A DNA stretch of 64,000 nt, taken from positions 1 through 64,000 of the forward strand of contig VGVV01000001.1 of assembly GCA_016873895.1 (NCBI GenBank). Reading direction: 5' to 3'. A program made the translations under genes and the position numbers. A model generated the notes under the pieces. That model was not told the DNA's origin, did no database searches, and saw nothing but the letters and a program-made list of their open reading frames with translations. This DNA is from Ignavibacteria bacterium. GTDB lineage: Bacteria; Bacteroidota; Ignavibacteria; Kapaibacteriales; Kapaibacteriaceae. Shown here one piece after another: positions 33,231 to 42,320 of the stretch; within the stretch, counting starts at the first letter, position 1, and each line of letters begins with the position of its first letter.

Positions 33231-34530
33231 TCCAGCGGGCAACTTCTTTCAATGTTGGCTTCTTGCCGTAGGATAGAATTCCTATACGGTAGATACGTGA
33301 TGCCAACCAAACAGCGCCAAAGAATGCGCCGATACTGCTCAGAATGCAAGCCACTAACTGCCATGCGGGAACATCTGTTGCTGCAACTCGCACCGTCATC
33401 AATATCGGTGAGAATAACGGTATCAACGACATCACCGTAGCGAACGTACCGTTGGGAGCTGCCACGACGTTGCCGATAAACATCATCGTGAGCACTACCG
33501 GCATTGTAATCGGAAGCGTGAGCGACTGTGCATCAGCTTCCTGATCAACAGCAGAGCCAACAGCGGCAAACAATGATGCATAGAGAAAGTATCCTGCGAA
33601 GAAATCAAAGATGAACATCAAGATCGTGGTGATTGAGATGCTGGGTAGTGTGATGCCCTGTTGTGCAAGCGCCTGGGTAAGTCCCACCTTGGGCATCGAC
33701 TGTGGTCCACCCATCTGCTGCGCAGTATTTACAACATCTGCAGTCATCGTGTTGCCTACCACAAGACCCAACACGATAAATGCAGCGATGCCGAGAACAG
33801 CCCAAATCACAAGCTGGGTAAGCCCAACAAGTCCAATGCCCACTACCTTACCCATCATCAACTCAAATGGTTTTACCGAGGAGGCAAGGACTTCAATAAT
33901 TCGATTAGCCTTTTCTTCGACCACCCCGCGCATAACCATCGAGCCATACAGGAAGATGAGCATATAGATCAGAAAACCAGCAGCATAACCAACTGCAGCA
34001 GAGGCCTCGCTGGCATCTACCTCGACCCCTTTTTCGGTGACCTTGAGAGAATTCACTGACACGCCTGTACCCACAAGATCGATCACCGAGGTGTCGGCCC
34101 CCTGCTTGAGAAGGCGCGCTCGAACAACCACTGGTTCGATGTCTGATTGTACGCGTCCCTCAAAGGCAATACCCGAGCCCCCGCGGGAGTACATAACAAC
34201 CTCTGGTTTCTCGAGAATCGAGTCGGGGAATACCACATACGCTTGAATCACCTCGTTTTTCAGGTCACGGTCTAAGTCCTGCAGGGTGCGCTTGCCGGCC
34301 AGCTCATAGGCAGCAGTATCGCTGGCCACGACCTGTTTGGCGAGCGAGTCGGTAGCATCAACAAATACAACCTTTGCCTCTTGCCCCTCCCCAGAAAGCA
34401 GGGCAGCGAGAATCGGAATCACGATTAGAAGGCTCAATCCTAAAGGGGCTAGCACCGTCGAGAGAACAAACCACTTGGCCTTGATGCGTTTGAGGTACTC
34501 ATGGCGTATGATAACCGTAATCTTACTCAT
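33214..34530 (-). CDS. ABC-2 type transporter permease (NatB/YhaP-like)
   Basis: 438 residues. One N-terminal helix (WFVLSTVLAPLGLSLLIVIPILAALL, 20-45), a large extracytoplasmic domain (about 50-180), then five further helices. The motif EEKANRIIEVLASSVKPFELMMGKVVGIGLVGL is the signature of this family. Such permeases pair with an ATPase to extrude sodium or peptides. The usual upstream ATPase gene is not here: the next gene is citrate synthase on the other strand. The permease is either an orphan or works with an ATPase encoded elsewhere. Confidence 0.85.
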   Translation of the reverse strand: MSKITVIIRHEYLKRIKAKWFVLSTVLAPLGLSLLIVIPILAALLSGEGQEAKVVFVDATDSLAKQVVASDTAAYELAGKRTLQDLDRDLKNEVIQAYVVFPDSILEKPEVVMYSRGGSGIAFEGRVQSDIEPVVVRARLLKQGADTSVIDLVGTGVSVNSLKVTEKGVEVDASEASAAVGYAAGFLIYMLIFLYGSMVMRGVVEEKANRIIEVLASSVKPFELMMGKVVGIGLVGLTQLVIWAVLGIAAFIVLGLVVGNTMTADVVNTAQQMGGPQSMPKVGLTQALAQQGITLPSISITTILMFIFDFFAGYFLYASLFAAVGSAVDQEADAQSLTLPITMPVVLTMMFIGNVVAAPNGTFATVMSLIPLFSPILMTVRVAATDVPAWQLVACILSSIGAFFGAVWLASRIYRIGILSYGKKPTLKEVARWITLRV

Positions 34531-34626
34531 TGGTAATGCCCAAGTAGTGACGTGGTGGAATTTCCCATCGAAAATATACGCTACGCCGTGTTAGTTTTGC
34601 ATGCTATACCTATGGAGTCAAGCTAC

Positions 34627-35892
34627 ATGAGCATTCTACACGAGAACCTCACCACCCAAGCCGAAGCCCTTCGTGCGCAACGCACAGAACTATTGAAGGA
34701 ACACGGCGACACAGTTCTTGGAAGCGTCACGATCGAACAAGTTCTTGGTGGTATGCGCGGCGTGCCGGCACTGGTTTGCGACACATCAAGCGTGTCTGCC
34801 GACGAGGGCTTGCGCATTCGCAATACGCCAATCCTTGACCTTACCGACATCACTCCAGAAGAGACATTCTGGTTGCTTGTTACAGGCCAGCGCGCCAGTG
34901 CAAGGGAGCTTGATGAACTTCGTTCAATCTTTTCGAAGTACTATGCGATTCCGCAGTACGTGATTGATACACTGAAGGCCATGACAAAGGATTCGCATCC
35001 GATGGTGATGCTTAGCGTAGGTCTGCTAGCGATGGAGCGCGAGAGCGAGTTCCGCGCGGCTTACGATAAGGGTGCAGGCAAGGACGCTTTGTGGCAGTCT
35101 ATGGTTAATGACTCGGTACGCCTAATTGGCTCTATCCCCGGTATTGCTGCTGCGATCTATCGCATCCATTTTCATGATGGCAATGTTATCGCGCCGCTTA
35201 CCAACGACAACGACCTGTCGAACAACTTCGCACACATGCTCGGCGTGAGTAACGATGCATCATGGAAGGAACTCATCCGCCTCTACCTCGTGCTGCACTC
35301 CGACCACGAGGGCGGCAATGTAAGTGCGATGACGTCGTATGTAGTGAGCTCGGCCCTCAGCGATCCGTTCTACAGCGTGTCGGCAGCTATGTGCGGTCTT
35401 GCTGGCCCCCTTCACGGACTTGCAAACCAAGAGTGTTTGCGCTTTATCATCGACGTCAAGGATCAGTTCGGCGGCGTTCCAACAGACGAGCAGCTCACTG
35501 AATACACATGGAACCGCCTGCGTAATGGCCAAGTCATCCCTGGTTATGGTCACGCCGTCCTTCGTGTTACAGACCCACGCTTTACAGCCTTCTATCAGTT
35601 TGCCAAAAAGCACAACCTGCAAGACGAAAACGTGCAGATCGTACAGAAGATCTACAACATCGTCCCAGGCGTTCTGCGCGAGCACGGCAAGGCAAAGAAC
35701 CCTTGGCCAAACGTTGATGCAGCTTCGGGCTCACTCCTATACGCTTATGGCATGAAGGAATTCGACTTCTACACAGTTATGTTCGGCGTATCTCGCGCAA
35801 TCGGCCTATGCTCACAGATGGTCGTAAACCGCATGATGGCCTCGCCGATCGTGCGTCCGAAGTCGCTTACGCTGGCAGAGCTGAGCAAGTAG
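34627..35892 (+). CDS. gltA: Citrate synthase, eukaryotic (Si) type
   Basis: 421 residues from ATG 34627, with GGAG nine bases upstream. The enzyme condenses oxaloacetate and acetyl-CoA in the TCA cycle. Catalytic residues are visible: His in LVLHSDHEGGNVSAMT, His in VIPGYGHAVLR, and Asp in NPWPNVDAASGSLLYAYG. SGLAGPLHG-type sequence appears as MCGLAGPLHGLANQE. Length and the HSDHEGGNVSAMT box resemble mitochondrial-type enzymes rather than the usual bacterial GltA; such forms are found in Bacteroidota/Chlorobiota relatives. Single gene, followed at its stop by a heptamer array and a terminator. Confidence 0.95.
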   Translation: MSILHENLTTQAEALRAQRTELLKEHGDTVLGSVTIEQVLGGMRGVPALVCDTSSVSADEGLRIRNTPILDLTDITPEETFWLLVTGQRASARELDELRSIFSKYYAIPQYVIDTLKAMTKDSHPMVMLSVGLLAMERESEFRAAYDKGAGKDALWQSMVNDSVRLIGSIPGIAAAIYRIHFHDGNVIAPLTNDNDLSNNFAHMLGVSNDASWKELIRLYLVLHSDHEGGNVSAMTSYVVSSALSDPFYSVSAAMCGLAGPLHGLANQECLRFIIDVKDQFGGVPTDEQLTEYTWNRLRNGQVIPGYGHAVLRVTDPRFTAFYQFAKKHNLQDENVQIVQKIYNIVPGVLREHGKAKNPWPNVDAASGSLLYAYGMKEFDFYTVMFGVSRAIGLCSQMVVNRMMASPIVRPKSLTLAELSK

Positions 35893-35895
35893 AGC

Positions 35896-35958
35896 AGCGA
35901 ACAGCGAACAGCGAGCAGCGAACAGCGAGCAGCGAGCAGCGAACAGCGAGTAGCGAGT
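35896..35958. repeat. Heptanucleotide tandem array (AGCGARY)9 after gltA
   Basis: Nine 7-bp units (AGCGAAC, AGCGAGC, AGCGAGT) start 4 bp after the TAG stop of citrate synthase. Same family as the coding array at 26914-27025. Confidence 0.95.
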
Positions 35959-35978
35959 CCCAACACATCCGGACAATA

Positions 35979-36012
35979 AAAAAGCCCGTCAAATTGACGG
36001 GCTTACTATTTT
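35979..36012. terminator. Bidirectional terminator between gltA and tRNA-Val
   Basis: AAGCCCGTCA, loop AAT, TGACGGGCTT, with A-rich sequence on the left and T-rich on the right, so it can serve both gltA and the convergent tRNA-Val. Confidence 0.9.
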
Positions 36013-36037
36013 AGTTCCACCTGGGGGATAGGACTTG

Positions 36038-36111
36038 TGGACGCTACTGGATTCGAACCAGTGACCTTTACGATGTCAACGTAACGCTCTAACCAACTGA
36101 GCTAAGCGTCC
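36038..36111 (-). tRNA. tRNA-Val (anticodon GAC)
   Basis: Acceptor GGACGCT pairs with AGCGTCC. Anticodon stem TTACG/CGTAA encloses TTGACAT, anticodon GAC (Val, GUC/GUU). T-arm ACTGG-TTCGAAT-CCAGT. CCA not encoded. Confidence 0.96.
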
Positions 36112-36166
36112 CTTGAGGGGACGCAAATTTAGAAATTTTTTCGATGTATCACCTGAAAGGTTCTGC

Positions 36167-38275
36167 ATGTCGATCATTACATTGATCACGGGTCTTGGAG
36201 TACTGGCCCTTCTCGTAGCGGTGGTGTTCCGTCAGCGCGTACACGCCGTAAAAGTTGAAGACGGGGCAGCCTCCCCTGAGGAGTTGGCGCGTCTCACTGA
36301 GATATCAAGTGCAATCGCCGAGGGAGCAATGGCGTTCTTGGGACGCGAATACCGCGTACTGGGCTTGTTCATGGCAATCTTTGCTGTTGTCATCTTTTTA
36401 ACGGTAGACCATGGTGGCCAGACAGCGCTTGCCTTCGTTTGCGGTGCAGCAACATCTGTTGTTGCGGGTTACATTGGCATGAAGATCGCCACCAAGGGTA
36501 ACGTTCGTACAGCATCAGCTGCTCGCGTATCCCTACAAAAGGCATTTTCTGTCGCCTTTGAGTCTGGTGCTGTGATGGGCTTTGGCCTTACGGGTCTGGC
36601 CGTTGTTGGCCTGATCCTTGTATGGCTTGGCATCGACACCTTTGTACCCGGTATCAGCCGCGAAATACAAATGGAAATACTTTCAGGCTTTGGTCTAGGG
36701 GGCTCGGCAGTTGCTCTCTTCGGTCGCGTTGGTGGTGGTATCTACACAAAGGCAGCCGACGTTGGTGCAGACCTTGTTGGCAAGGTTGAAGCAGGTATCC
36801 CAGAAGATGATCCTCGCAACCCTGCTGTTATTGCCGACAACGTGGGCGACAACGTGGGCGACATCGCCGGCATGGGCGCAGACCTGTTCGGCTCTGTTGC
36901 TGAATCAACATGCGCAGCCCTTGTAATTGGCGCTGCCGGCTACGAGATGGCCGGTGGTGATAACCTCAACATTCTACTCTTCCCGATGCTTGTAAATGGC
37001 GTTGGAATTGTTGCATCAATTCTCGCTCTGCCATTTATTCGAGCTAATCAAGAGGATAAGGTTGAAGCAGCCCTCAAGAACGCCCTCATCATCTCAACCG
37101 TCCTCATGCTGGGTGCTTTGTATCCTATAACCATGTGGGCTTTTGGAAGCAGCACGTTTGCAGTGTCTGGCGTAACGGTTACAGCTATGGGCGTATTCGT
37201 TGCTCTTGCTGCAGGCCTAGTAGCCGGACTGCTTATTGGCTTAGTCACAGAGTTTTATACCTCACACCGCTACAAGCCTGTGCGCGAAGTTGCAGATGCA
37301 TCACAAACGGGTTCTGCAACCAACATCATCTATGGTCTGGCGCTTGGGTACAACTCCGCTGTGATACCTATGCTTCTGATCGCTGTATCTGTTGTGATCG
37401 GCTATGTGTACGCTGGTATGTACGGCATTGCTCTTACAGCCATTGGTATGCTTGGAACGATCGCTGTTGGTCTGACGATCGATGCGTATGGTCCAACATC
37501 AGACAACGCCGGCGGTATTGCCGAAATGGCCGAAATGGGCAAGGACATTCGTAAGCGCACAGACGCTCTTGATGCTGCGGGCAACACAACAGCTGCTATC
37601 GGTAAGGGCTTTGCCATTGGATCAGCAGCTCTTACATCACTTGCTCTCACGAGTGCATTCATCACGCGCGCCGAGCACACGCTCGGTAAGGAACTCAGCC
37701 TTGAGATCACAGATCCGCACGTACTTGCAGGATTGCTTGTAGGTGCTGCACTTCCGTTCGCATTTTCTGCGATGACCATGAAGAGCGTTGGTAAGGCAGC
37801 GTTCGCGATGATCGAAGAAGTGCGTCGTCAGTTCCGCACCATTCCTGGCCTGATGGAAGGCAAGGCACGCGCTGAGTACGCAAAGTGCGTCGACATCTCG
37901 ACCCAGGCCTCCATCCGCGAAATGATTGCTCCAGGTTTGCTGGTGATTATTTCTCCTCTTGCCGTTGGCTTCCTCTTTGGCGTGGAGATGCTTGCCGGAC
38001 TTCTCATTGGCTCGCTCATCGTTGGTGTGATGCTCGCAATCTCCATGGCCAATTCAGGGGGCGCATGGGACAATGCGAAGAAGTACATCGAAACGGGCGT
38101 GATGGGTGGTAAAGGTTCTGATACGCACAAGGCAGCGGTTGTTGGCGATACTGTGGGTGATCCATTCAAGGATACCTCTGGTCCGGCTCTCAACATCCTT
38201 ATCAAGCTTATGGCCATCATCTCACTCGTGTTTGCTGCTGCATTTGCAACCAAGGACGGGCTTTTGATTCCATAA
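36167..38275 (+). CDS. hppA: Membrane-bound ion-pumping pyrophosphatase
   Basis: 702 residues from ATG 36167, with GAAAGG seven bases upstream. Around 16 membrane helices. The pyrophosphate site is clear: [42 protein letters not shown], and the C-terminal [20 protein letters not shown]. It uses PPi hydrolysis to pump H+ and/or Na+ across the inner membrane. The motif [21 protein letters not shown] carries Ala where K+-independent enzymes have Lys (GNTTKA), which places it in the K+-dependent group, many of whose members pump Na+. Ion specificity is inferred from that one motif. Single gene with a strong terminator. Confidence 0.95.
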   Translation: MSIITLITGLGVLALLVAVVFRQRVHAVKVEDGAASPEELARLTEISSAIAEGAMAFLGREYRVLGLFMAIFAVVIFLTVDHGGQTALAFVCGAATSVVAGYIGMKIATKGNVRTASAARVSLQKAFSVAFESGAVMGFGLTGLAVVGLILVWLGIDTFVPGISREIQMEILSGFGLGGSAVALFGRVGGGIYTKAADVGADLVGKVEAGIPEDDPRNPAVIADNVGDNVGDIAGMGADLFGSVAESTCAALVIGAAGYEMAGGDNLNILLFPMLVNGVGIVASILALPFIRANQEDKVEAALKNALIISTVLMLGALYPITMWAFGSSTFAVSGVTVTAMGVFVALAAGLVAGLLIGLVTEFYTSHRYKPVREVADASQTGSATNIIYGLALGYNSAVIPMLLIAVSVVIGYVYAGMYGIALTAIGMLGTIAVGLTIDAYGPTSDNAGGIAEMAEMGKDIRKRTDALDAAGNTTAAIGKGFAIGSAALTSLALTSAFITRAEHTLGKELSLEITDPHVLAGLLVGAALPFAFSAMTMKSVGKAAFAMIEEVRRQFRTIPGLMEGKARAEYAKCVDISTQASIREMIAPGLLVIISPLAVGFLFGVEMLAGLLIGSLIVGVMLAISMANSGGAWDNAKKYIETGVMGGKGSDTHKAAVVGDTVGDPFKDTSGPALNILIKLMAIISLVFAAAFATKDGLLIP

Positions 38276-38312
38276 AATGGCCCCGGGGTTAATCCCGGGG
38301 ATACGAAGAAGC

Positions 38313-38347
38313 GAGGGCCGCAGCTTTGCTGCGGCCCTCTTTTTTTG
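38313..38347 (+). terminator. Terminator after hppA
   Basis: GAGGGCCGCAGC, loop TTT, GCTGCGGCCCTC, then seven T. A second GC-rich hairpin (CCCCGGGG..CCCCGGGG type) precedes it at about 38281-38300. Confidence 0.95.
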
Positions 38348-38408
38348 GGGAACGATTAGCCCCGTTCAATCGTTTTCGCAAACTGGTATAACAATTTATC
38401 TGCACCCC

Positions 38409-40814
38409 ATGAAGCTCATTGCCTTAACTGCTGCGCTGGCTGTCGCCGTTGCTCCCACAAGCTCTGCCCTGATCGAATCCGTAGGTACAATCACAGGTAC
38501 GGTTCGTAATTCCATAACGCAGGAAGTTGTCGTTGGTGCAACGGTGAAACTTGAAGGCACCAAGCTTGGCACATACACCAACACCAAGGGTGAGTTCACA
38601 ATCAAGAACATCCCACCGAAATCATACACGGTTGTGGTGTCATCAGTTGGATTCAAAAGCAAGTCGCTGTTTAATACGTTGGTAACCTCGGGCAACGTTG
38701 CCAGCCTTGGTATTGAGATCGAGCCGGACCTTACAAAGGCCTCGAGCATTGATGTAGAAGTGCGCTCGTTTGGGAAGCGCTCTGAAACACCATTGTCTGT
38801 GCAGAGCCTTACCACAGAGGAGATCCGCAGTAATCCTGGCGGCAACTTTGATATCTCCCGTGTGCTGCAAGCACTCCCTGGCGTGGGTGGTGCTACTGGT
38901 GGTGCAAGCTTCCGTAACGACATCACGATTCGTGGTGGTGGTCCAAGCGAGAACGTCTACTATCTCGATGGTATTGAGATACCACAGATCAACCACTTCG
39001 CAACGCAGGGTAGCGCCGGGGGGCCAGCGGGAATCTTGAATGTGTCCTTCATCGAGGATGTCAACTTGAGTTCATCATCCTTCGGTAGCGGTTACGACAA
39101 CGCGCTTTCCTCTGTCATCGCGATCAAGCAAAAGGATGGCAACAGTGAGAAGCTACAGGGCAACTTCCGCCTGAGTGCAACAGAAGTTGCAGCAACGGCA
39201 GATGGTCCGGTGTCTGAGAATACAACAGTTATTGCCTCGGCGCGTAAATCGTATCTCGATTTTCTCTTTGCTGCTATCGATTTGCCCATACGTCCGAACT
39301 ATTGGGACTTTCAGTTCAGGACCACCACGAAGATCGACAACAAGACCACCCTTAACGTGATCGGTGTTGGGGCAATCGATGTGTTTCGCTATGGCGTACC
39401 GCGTGAAACTTCACTCGAGAAGGAGTACGTTCTGCGCGCTGCCCCATCTGTTGACCAGTGGAATTACACGATCGGAGCTTCACTCCGTAAGGCCCTTGAC
39501 AACGGACAGGTCTTCGTTTCGCTTAGCAGGAATATGTTCGACAATAAGCTTCAGCGAACGAAGGAAGCCCGCGCTGGGAGTCCAGCTGAAAAGGTATTTG
39601 ATGTGTCATCACGTGAGATCGAGAACAAGTTTCGACTTGAATACACGCAAGTTGCCAGTAACATCTCGTATAAGACTGGTGTTCAGGCACAGTATGTGAA
39701 ATACACCAACACGACGTTCAACAAGCTGAATGACTTTGTGACGTTAAACTTTGACTCGAAGATAGATTTCTTCAAGTACGGTGTCTATGCTGATGCATCA
39801 ACGAGCTTCTTCAATGATCGTCTTCGTGCCAGTGCAGGTTTGCGCACGGACGGCAACACCTTCATGGAAACTGGCAACGAGATCTGGAGAACATTCTCTC
39901 CACGAGCCGCACTATCGTTCATCATTGATTCTTCGTGGAGCATCAATGCTACTGTTGGACGCTACTACAAGATTCCACAGTATCCCATCCTTGGTTTCCG
40001 CGACACTGGCAGCGGCCTGGTAAATACCGGTGCCTCGTATATAGGCACTACTCACTATGTGGCTGGGGTTGAATACATGCCCGAACCAAGTATACGGGTA
40101 ACATTTGAAGGGTTCTACAAGATCTACGACGGCTACCCAATTTCAACACTCGATGGCATCTCGCTTGCAAATCAGGGTACGAACTTTGGCATTATTGGTA
40201 ACGAGCCAGTCATTAGTGATGGCAAGGGGCGAGCATACGGCGCCGAGTTATTCTTCCAGAAGAAGCTCACGGAGAATTTCTTTACAACGATTTCCTACAC
40301 ACTGCTGTACAGTGAGTTTACGAGTCTAAACTCCGACAAGTACATCCCATCGGCCTGGGACTTCCGTCATCTGGTCAGCGGTATTGTGGGTTACAAGTTT
40401 GAAAACGGCTGGGAGTTCGGAGGAAAGATTAGGTACGCAGGGGGCTCGCCTTATACTCCCTACGATACAACAGTGTCGCGTCAGTTATTCATTCTGAATG
40501 GATTTGGTCAACTAGATTTCACGCGTCTTAACAACGAACGGTTGCGTGCCTTTAGGCAGGTGGATGTCAGAATCGACAAGAAGTGGTCGTTCACATCGTG
40601 GTCTCTTGACCTATTCATCGACGTCCAGAATGCACTTGCGTTCTCACTAGATGCACCATCGCAGTATACCTTCACTCGCACGGCTGATAACGCAGACTGG
40701 GCCAGCTCGGATGGACAGCCTGTTCGGCCTGATGGCTCTAATGCCATCCCGGTGTTCATTGATAACAGCTCAACACTTGTTACTCCCACGATCGGCGTTA
40801 TCATCGAATTTTAA
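38409..40814 (+). CDS. TonB-dependent receptor with carboxypeptidase-regulatory N-terminal domain
   Basis: 801 residues from ATG 38409 (MKLIALTAALAVAVAPTSSA). Residues about 25-110 form a carboxypeptidase D regulatory-like domain (GTITGTVRNSITQEVVVGATV, then GEFTIKNIPPKSYTVVVSSVGF). A plug domain follows (SVQSLTTEEIRSNPGG, FRNDITIRGGGPSENVYYLDGIEI), and the remainder is a barrel ending PTIGVIIEF. It has the layout of SusC/CirA-like importers; substrate unknown. It is monocistronic between the hppA terminator and tRNA-Lys. The ribosome site is weak (only a purine-poor GCACCCC before ATG). Confidence 0.88.
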   Translation: MKLIALTAALAVAVAPTSSALIESVGTITGTVRNSITQEVVVGATVKLEGTKLGTYTNTKGEFTIKNIPPKSYTVVVSSVGFKSKSLFNTLVTSGNVASLGIEIEPDLTKASSIDVEVRSFGKRSETPLSVQSLTTEEIRSNPGGNFDISRVLQALPGVGGATGGASFRNDITIRGGGPSENVYYLDGIEIPQINHFATQGSAGGPAGILNVSFIEDVNLSSSSFGSGYDNALSSVIAIKQKDGNSEKLQGNFRLSATEVAATADGPVSENTTVIASARKSYLDFLFAAIDLPIRPNYWDFQFRTTTKIDNKTTLNVIGVGAIDVFRYGVPRETSLEKEYVLRAAPSVDQWNYTIGASLRKALDNGQVFVSLSRNMFDNKLQRTKEARAGSPAEKVFDVSSREIENKFRLEYTQVASNISYKTGVQAQYVKYTNTTFNKLNDFVTLNFDSKIDFFKYGVYADASTSFFNDRLRASAGLRTDGNTFMETGNEIWRTFSPRAALSFIIDSSWSINATVGRYYKIPQYPILGFRDTGSGLVNTGASYIGTTHYVAGVEYMPEPSIRVTFEGFYKIYDGYPISTLDGISLANQGTNFGIIGNEPVISDGKGRAYGAELFFQKKLTENFFTTISYTLLYSEFTSLNSDKYIPSAWDFRHLVSGIVGYKFENGWEFGGKIRYAGGSPYTPYDTTVSRQLFILNGFGQLDFTRLNNERLRAFRQVDVRIDKKWSFTSWSLDLFIDVQNALAFSLDAPSQYTFTRTADNADWASSDGQPVRPDGSNAIPVFIDNSSTLVTPTIGVIIEF

Positions 40815-40834
40815 ATAGCCCCTTGCCAGTTTCA

Positions 40835-40859
40835 AAGCGAGCAGTATTTTTGCTCGCTT
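40835..40859. repeat. Inverted repeat overlapping the tRNA-Lys 5' end
   Basis: AAGCGAGCA (40835-40843) and TGCTCGCTT (40851-40859) are perfectly complementary around GTATTTT. The right arm includes the first four bases of tRNA-Lys, so the hairpin competes with the acceptor stem; it could also act as the terminator of the TonB receptor gene. Confidence 0.6.
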
Positions 40860-40929
40860 CCTTAGCTCAGCTGGTTAGAGCAACTGACTCTTAATCAGTG
40901 GGTCCGGGGTTCGAGTCCCCGAGGGAGCA
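40856..40929 (+). tRNA. tRNA-Lys (anticodon CTT)
   Basis: Acceptor GCTTCCT pairs with AGGGAGC (one T-G pair). Anticodon stem ACTGA/TCAGT encloses CTCTTAA, anticodon CTT (Lys, AAG). T-arm CGGGG-TTCGAGT-CCCCG. CCA not encoded. Confidence 0.95.
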
Positions 40930-40937
40930 CAGTCTAT

Positions 40938-40972
40938 AAACCCCATCACGACCAGCGTGATGGGGTTTTTTG
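40938..40972 (+). terminator. Terminator after tRNA-Lys
   Basis: AACCCCATCACG, loop ACCAG, CGTGATGGGGTT followed by TTTT. Confidence 0.93.
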
Positions 40973-41008
40973 TTGCGTGGATCAGGTCTCGAGCTTCTCA
41001 AGTGCATC

Positions 41009-41058
41009 CCCTATCTTTCCGGCATTATGTCACTCATTCACGCTCAAAACGATGTTCA
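41009..41058 (+). repeat. Leader copy 1 (shared with 42271-42320)
   Basis: CTATCTTTCCGGC ... CACTCATTCACG ... ACGATGTTCAAG matches the sequence before and across the start of the next lipoprotein gene with identical spacing (40 bp from TATCTTT to ATG). It probably carries the promoter and start region. Confidence 0.75.
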
Positions 41059-42233
41059 AGACACGTACTGCGAGTTCACTTCCACAGCAGCAATGGTGTA
41101 ACATCCTCATGATACATATGCTATGCATAGTTTTCTTGGCATTGCTAACCTCCTGCTCTGATCAGGGTGTTTCTCCTTCTATGCCGAAGTGGTTTGTTGA
41201 TAGGGGGCTTGCCGGTAAAGCAACGTGGGATGAGACCACGGGAACGCTACATATCAAGGAATCCGTCGTGTGGGGCGGCGATGACGATGTCGAGTCCTTT
41301 TACTTTATGCCCCCTACCGAGGTAACGACGATCCTGATTGGTGCGAACGTTACGGTAACCGGAGGGTTTCGTTGTACGCACGGTCTGACGATAAGGGGCG
41401 AAGACCGATCTACTTCAGTGATCTTTGGAACCAACACAGTAGCATGGGCCCGTGGTCCCAACAAGGCCGATGACTCGCCTGATTGCAACAAGACAACAGG
41501 AGACGATCGGGCGGCCGACTGCCTGAAGTGGAGCTACGGTGCGATCAGCGCATTGATACTTCCATTGGGCGATACTCTAAGGATTAGCTCATTGACTCTT
41601 CGAAATGCCCGTACGTACAGCATCACCTCTACCATCTTTCCGATCAGGGTAGACAATGTGCTCATGATCGAGCGTCGCACAGAAGAGAGCAGAAGCAACT
41701 GCGACGGTTTCGGAGCAGGCAGTGGGTCTGCAATAACAAACAGCACTATCGATGTTACTGATGATGCCATCAAGCTGTATCGTGGTATGACAGTTCGCAA
41801 CGTAACGATCATAAAGCGGCGTAATGGAGCCCCCTTTCAGCTTGGCTGGCATAGCGAACCTACATCCTCTCATTCGATTGAAAACGTCATCGTGCGAGGT
41901 ACAGACCCAGAGGCGCTTTACAATTGCGGGCTGTTCAGTTGGAAGTCGCCAACGGCATCAACAAAACGAACAATTCAGATTGACGGCCTCAAGACCGAAG
42001 GACTTCAAAACGCTAAGCTCTGGAATGGTACAGGGTGGGTGCCCCATCCGTTGTTTGAGTTGCGGAGTCCGAATGCTGAATTCAAATTATCCGCACGGAA
42101 TGTTGATATGAAATCAGCTGCTGCAACACTGCCTTCTTCAGTTAGGAATTTCACGCTTGATGTGTGCGGTTCAAATGCAGTTGTCAACACGTATCAATGT
42201 GGAGACATCCAGGCAATTGTAGGGGACGACTGA
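41052..42233 (+). CDS. Lipoprotein with pectate-lyase-like right-handed beta helix
   Basis: 393 residues from ATG 41052, supported by the duplicated leader. The lipobox is FLALLTSC, with Cys near residue 36 (a shorter start at 41109 would also give it). The mature protein has repeated short strands typical of a parallel beta helix: ITILIGANVTVTGG-like turns (VTTILIGANVTVTGGF), SLTLRNARTYSI, NSTIDVTDDAIKLYRGM, IENVIVRGTDPEALYNC. The conserved D-D-A-I-K-L-Y feature is seen in dextranase/polygalacturonase-like glycoside hydrolases, so a carbohydrate-binding or -cleaving role is possible. Catalytic residues were not established. Confidence 0.6.
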   Translation: MFKTRTASSLPQQQWCNILMIHMLCIVFLALLTSCSDQGVSPSMPKWFVDRGLAGKATWDETTGTLHIKESVVWGGDDDVESFYFMPPTEVTTILIGANVTVTGGFRCTHGLTIRGEDRSTSVIFGTNTVAWARGPNKADDSPDCNKTTGDDRAADCLKWSYGAISALILPLGDTLRISSLTLRNARTYSITSTIFPIRVDNVLMIERRTEESRSNCDGFGAGSGSAITNSTIDVTDDAIKLYRGMTVRNVTIIKRRNGAPFQLGWHSEPTSSHSIENVIVRGTDPEALYNCGLFSWKSPTASTKRTIQIDGLKTEGLQNAKLWNGTGWVPHPLFELRSPNAEFKLSARNVDMKSAAATLPSSVRNFTLDVCGSNAVVNTYQCGDIQAIVGDD

Positions 42234-42270
42234 GTTGCCGCACCAGTTCTTGGAGGAGAGGGAACAGTTG

Positions 42271-42320
42271 GCCTATCTTTGCGGCGTTCAGACACTCATT
42301 CACGTTTCACACGATGTTTA
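42271..42320 (+). repeat. Leader copy 2 (shared with 41009-41058)
   Basis: CTATCTTTGCGGCG ... CACTCATTCACG ... ACGATGTTTAAG. About 75% identical to copy 1 with the same spacing. It contains TATCTTTG (42274-42281), a match to TAnnTTTG. Confidence 0.75.
42274..42281 (+). promoter_or_regulatory. Possible -7 element TATCTTTG
   Basis: TATCTTTG lies 33 bp before the ATG at 42314, and a TTG occurs 22 bp upstream of it. The duplicated leader preserves the element (TATCTTTC in copy 1), which supports a promoter role. Confidence 0.45.

Noticed and set aside
33214..34530. Complete NatAB-type ABC transporter
   Set aside because: Only the permease is here; no ATPase gene lies next to it.
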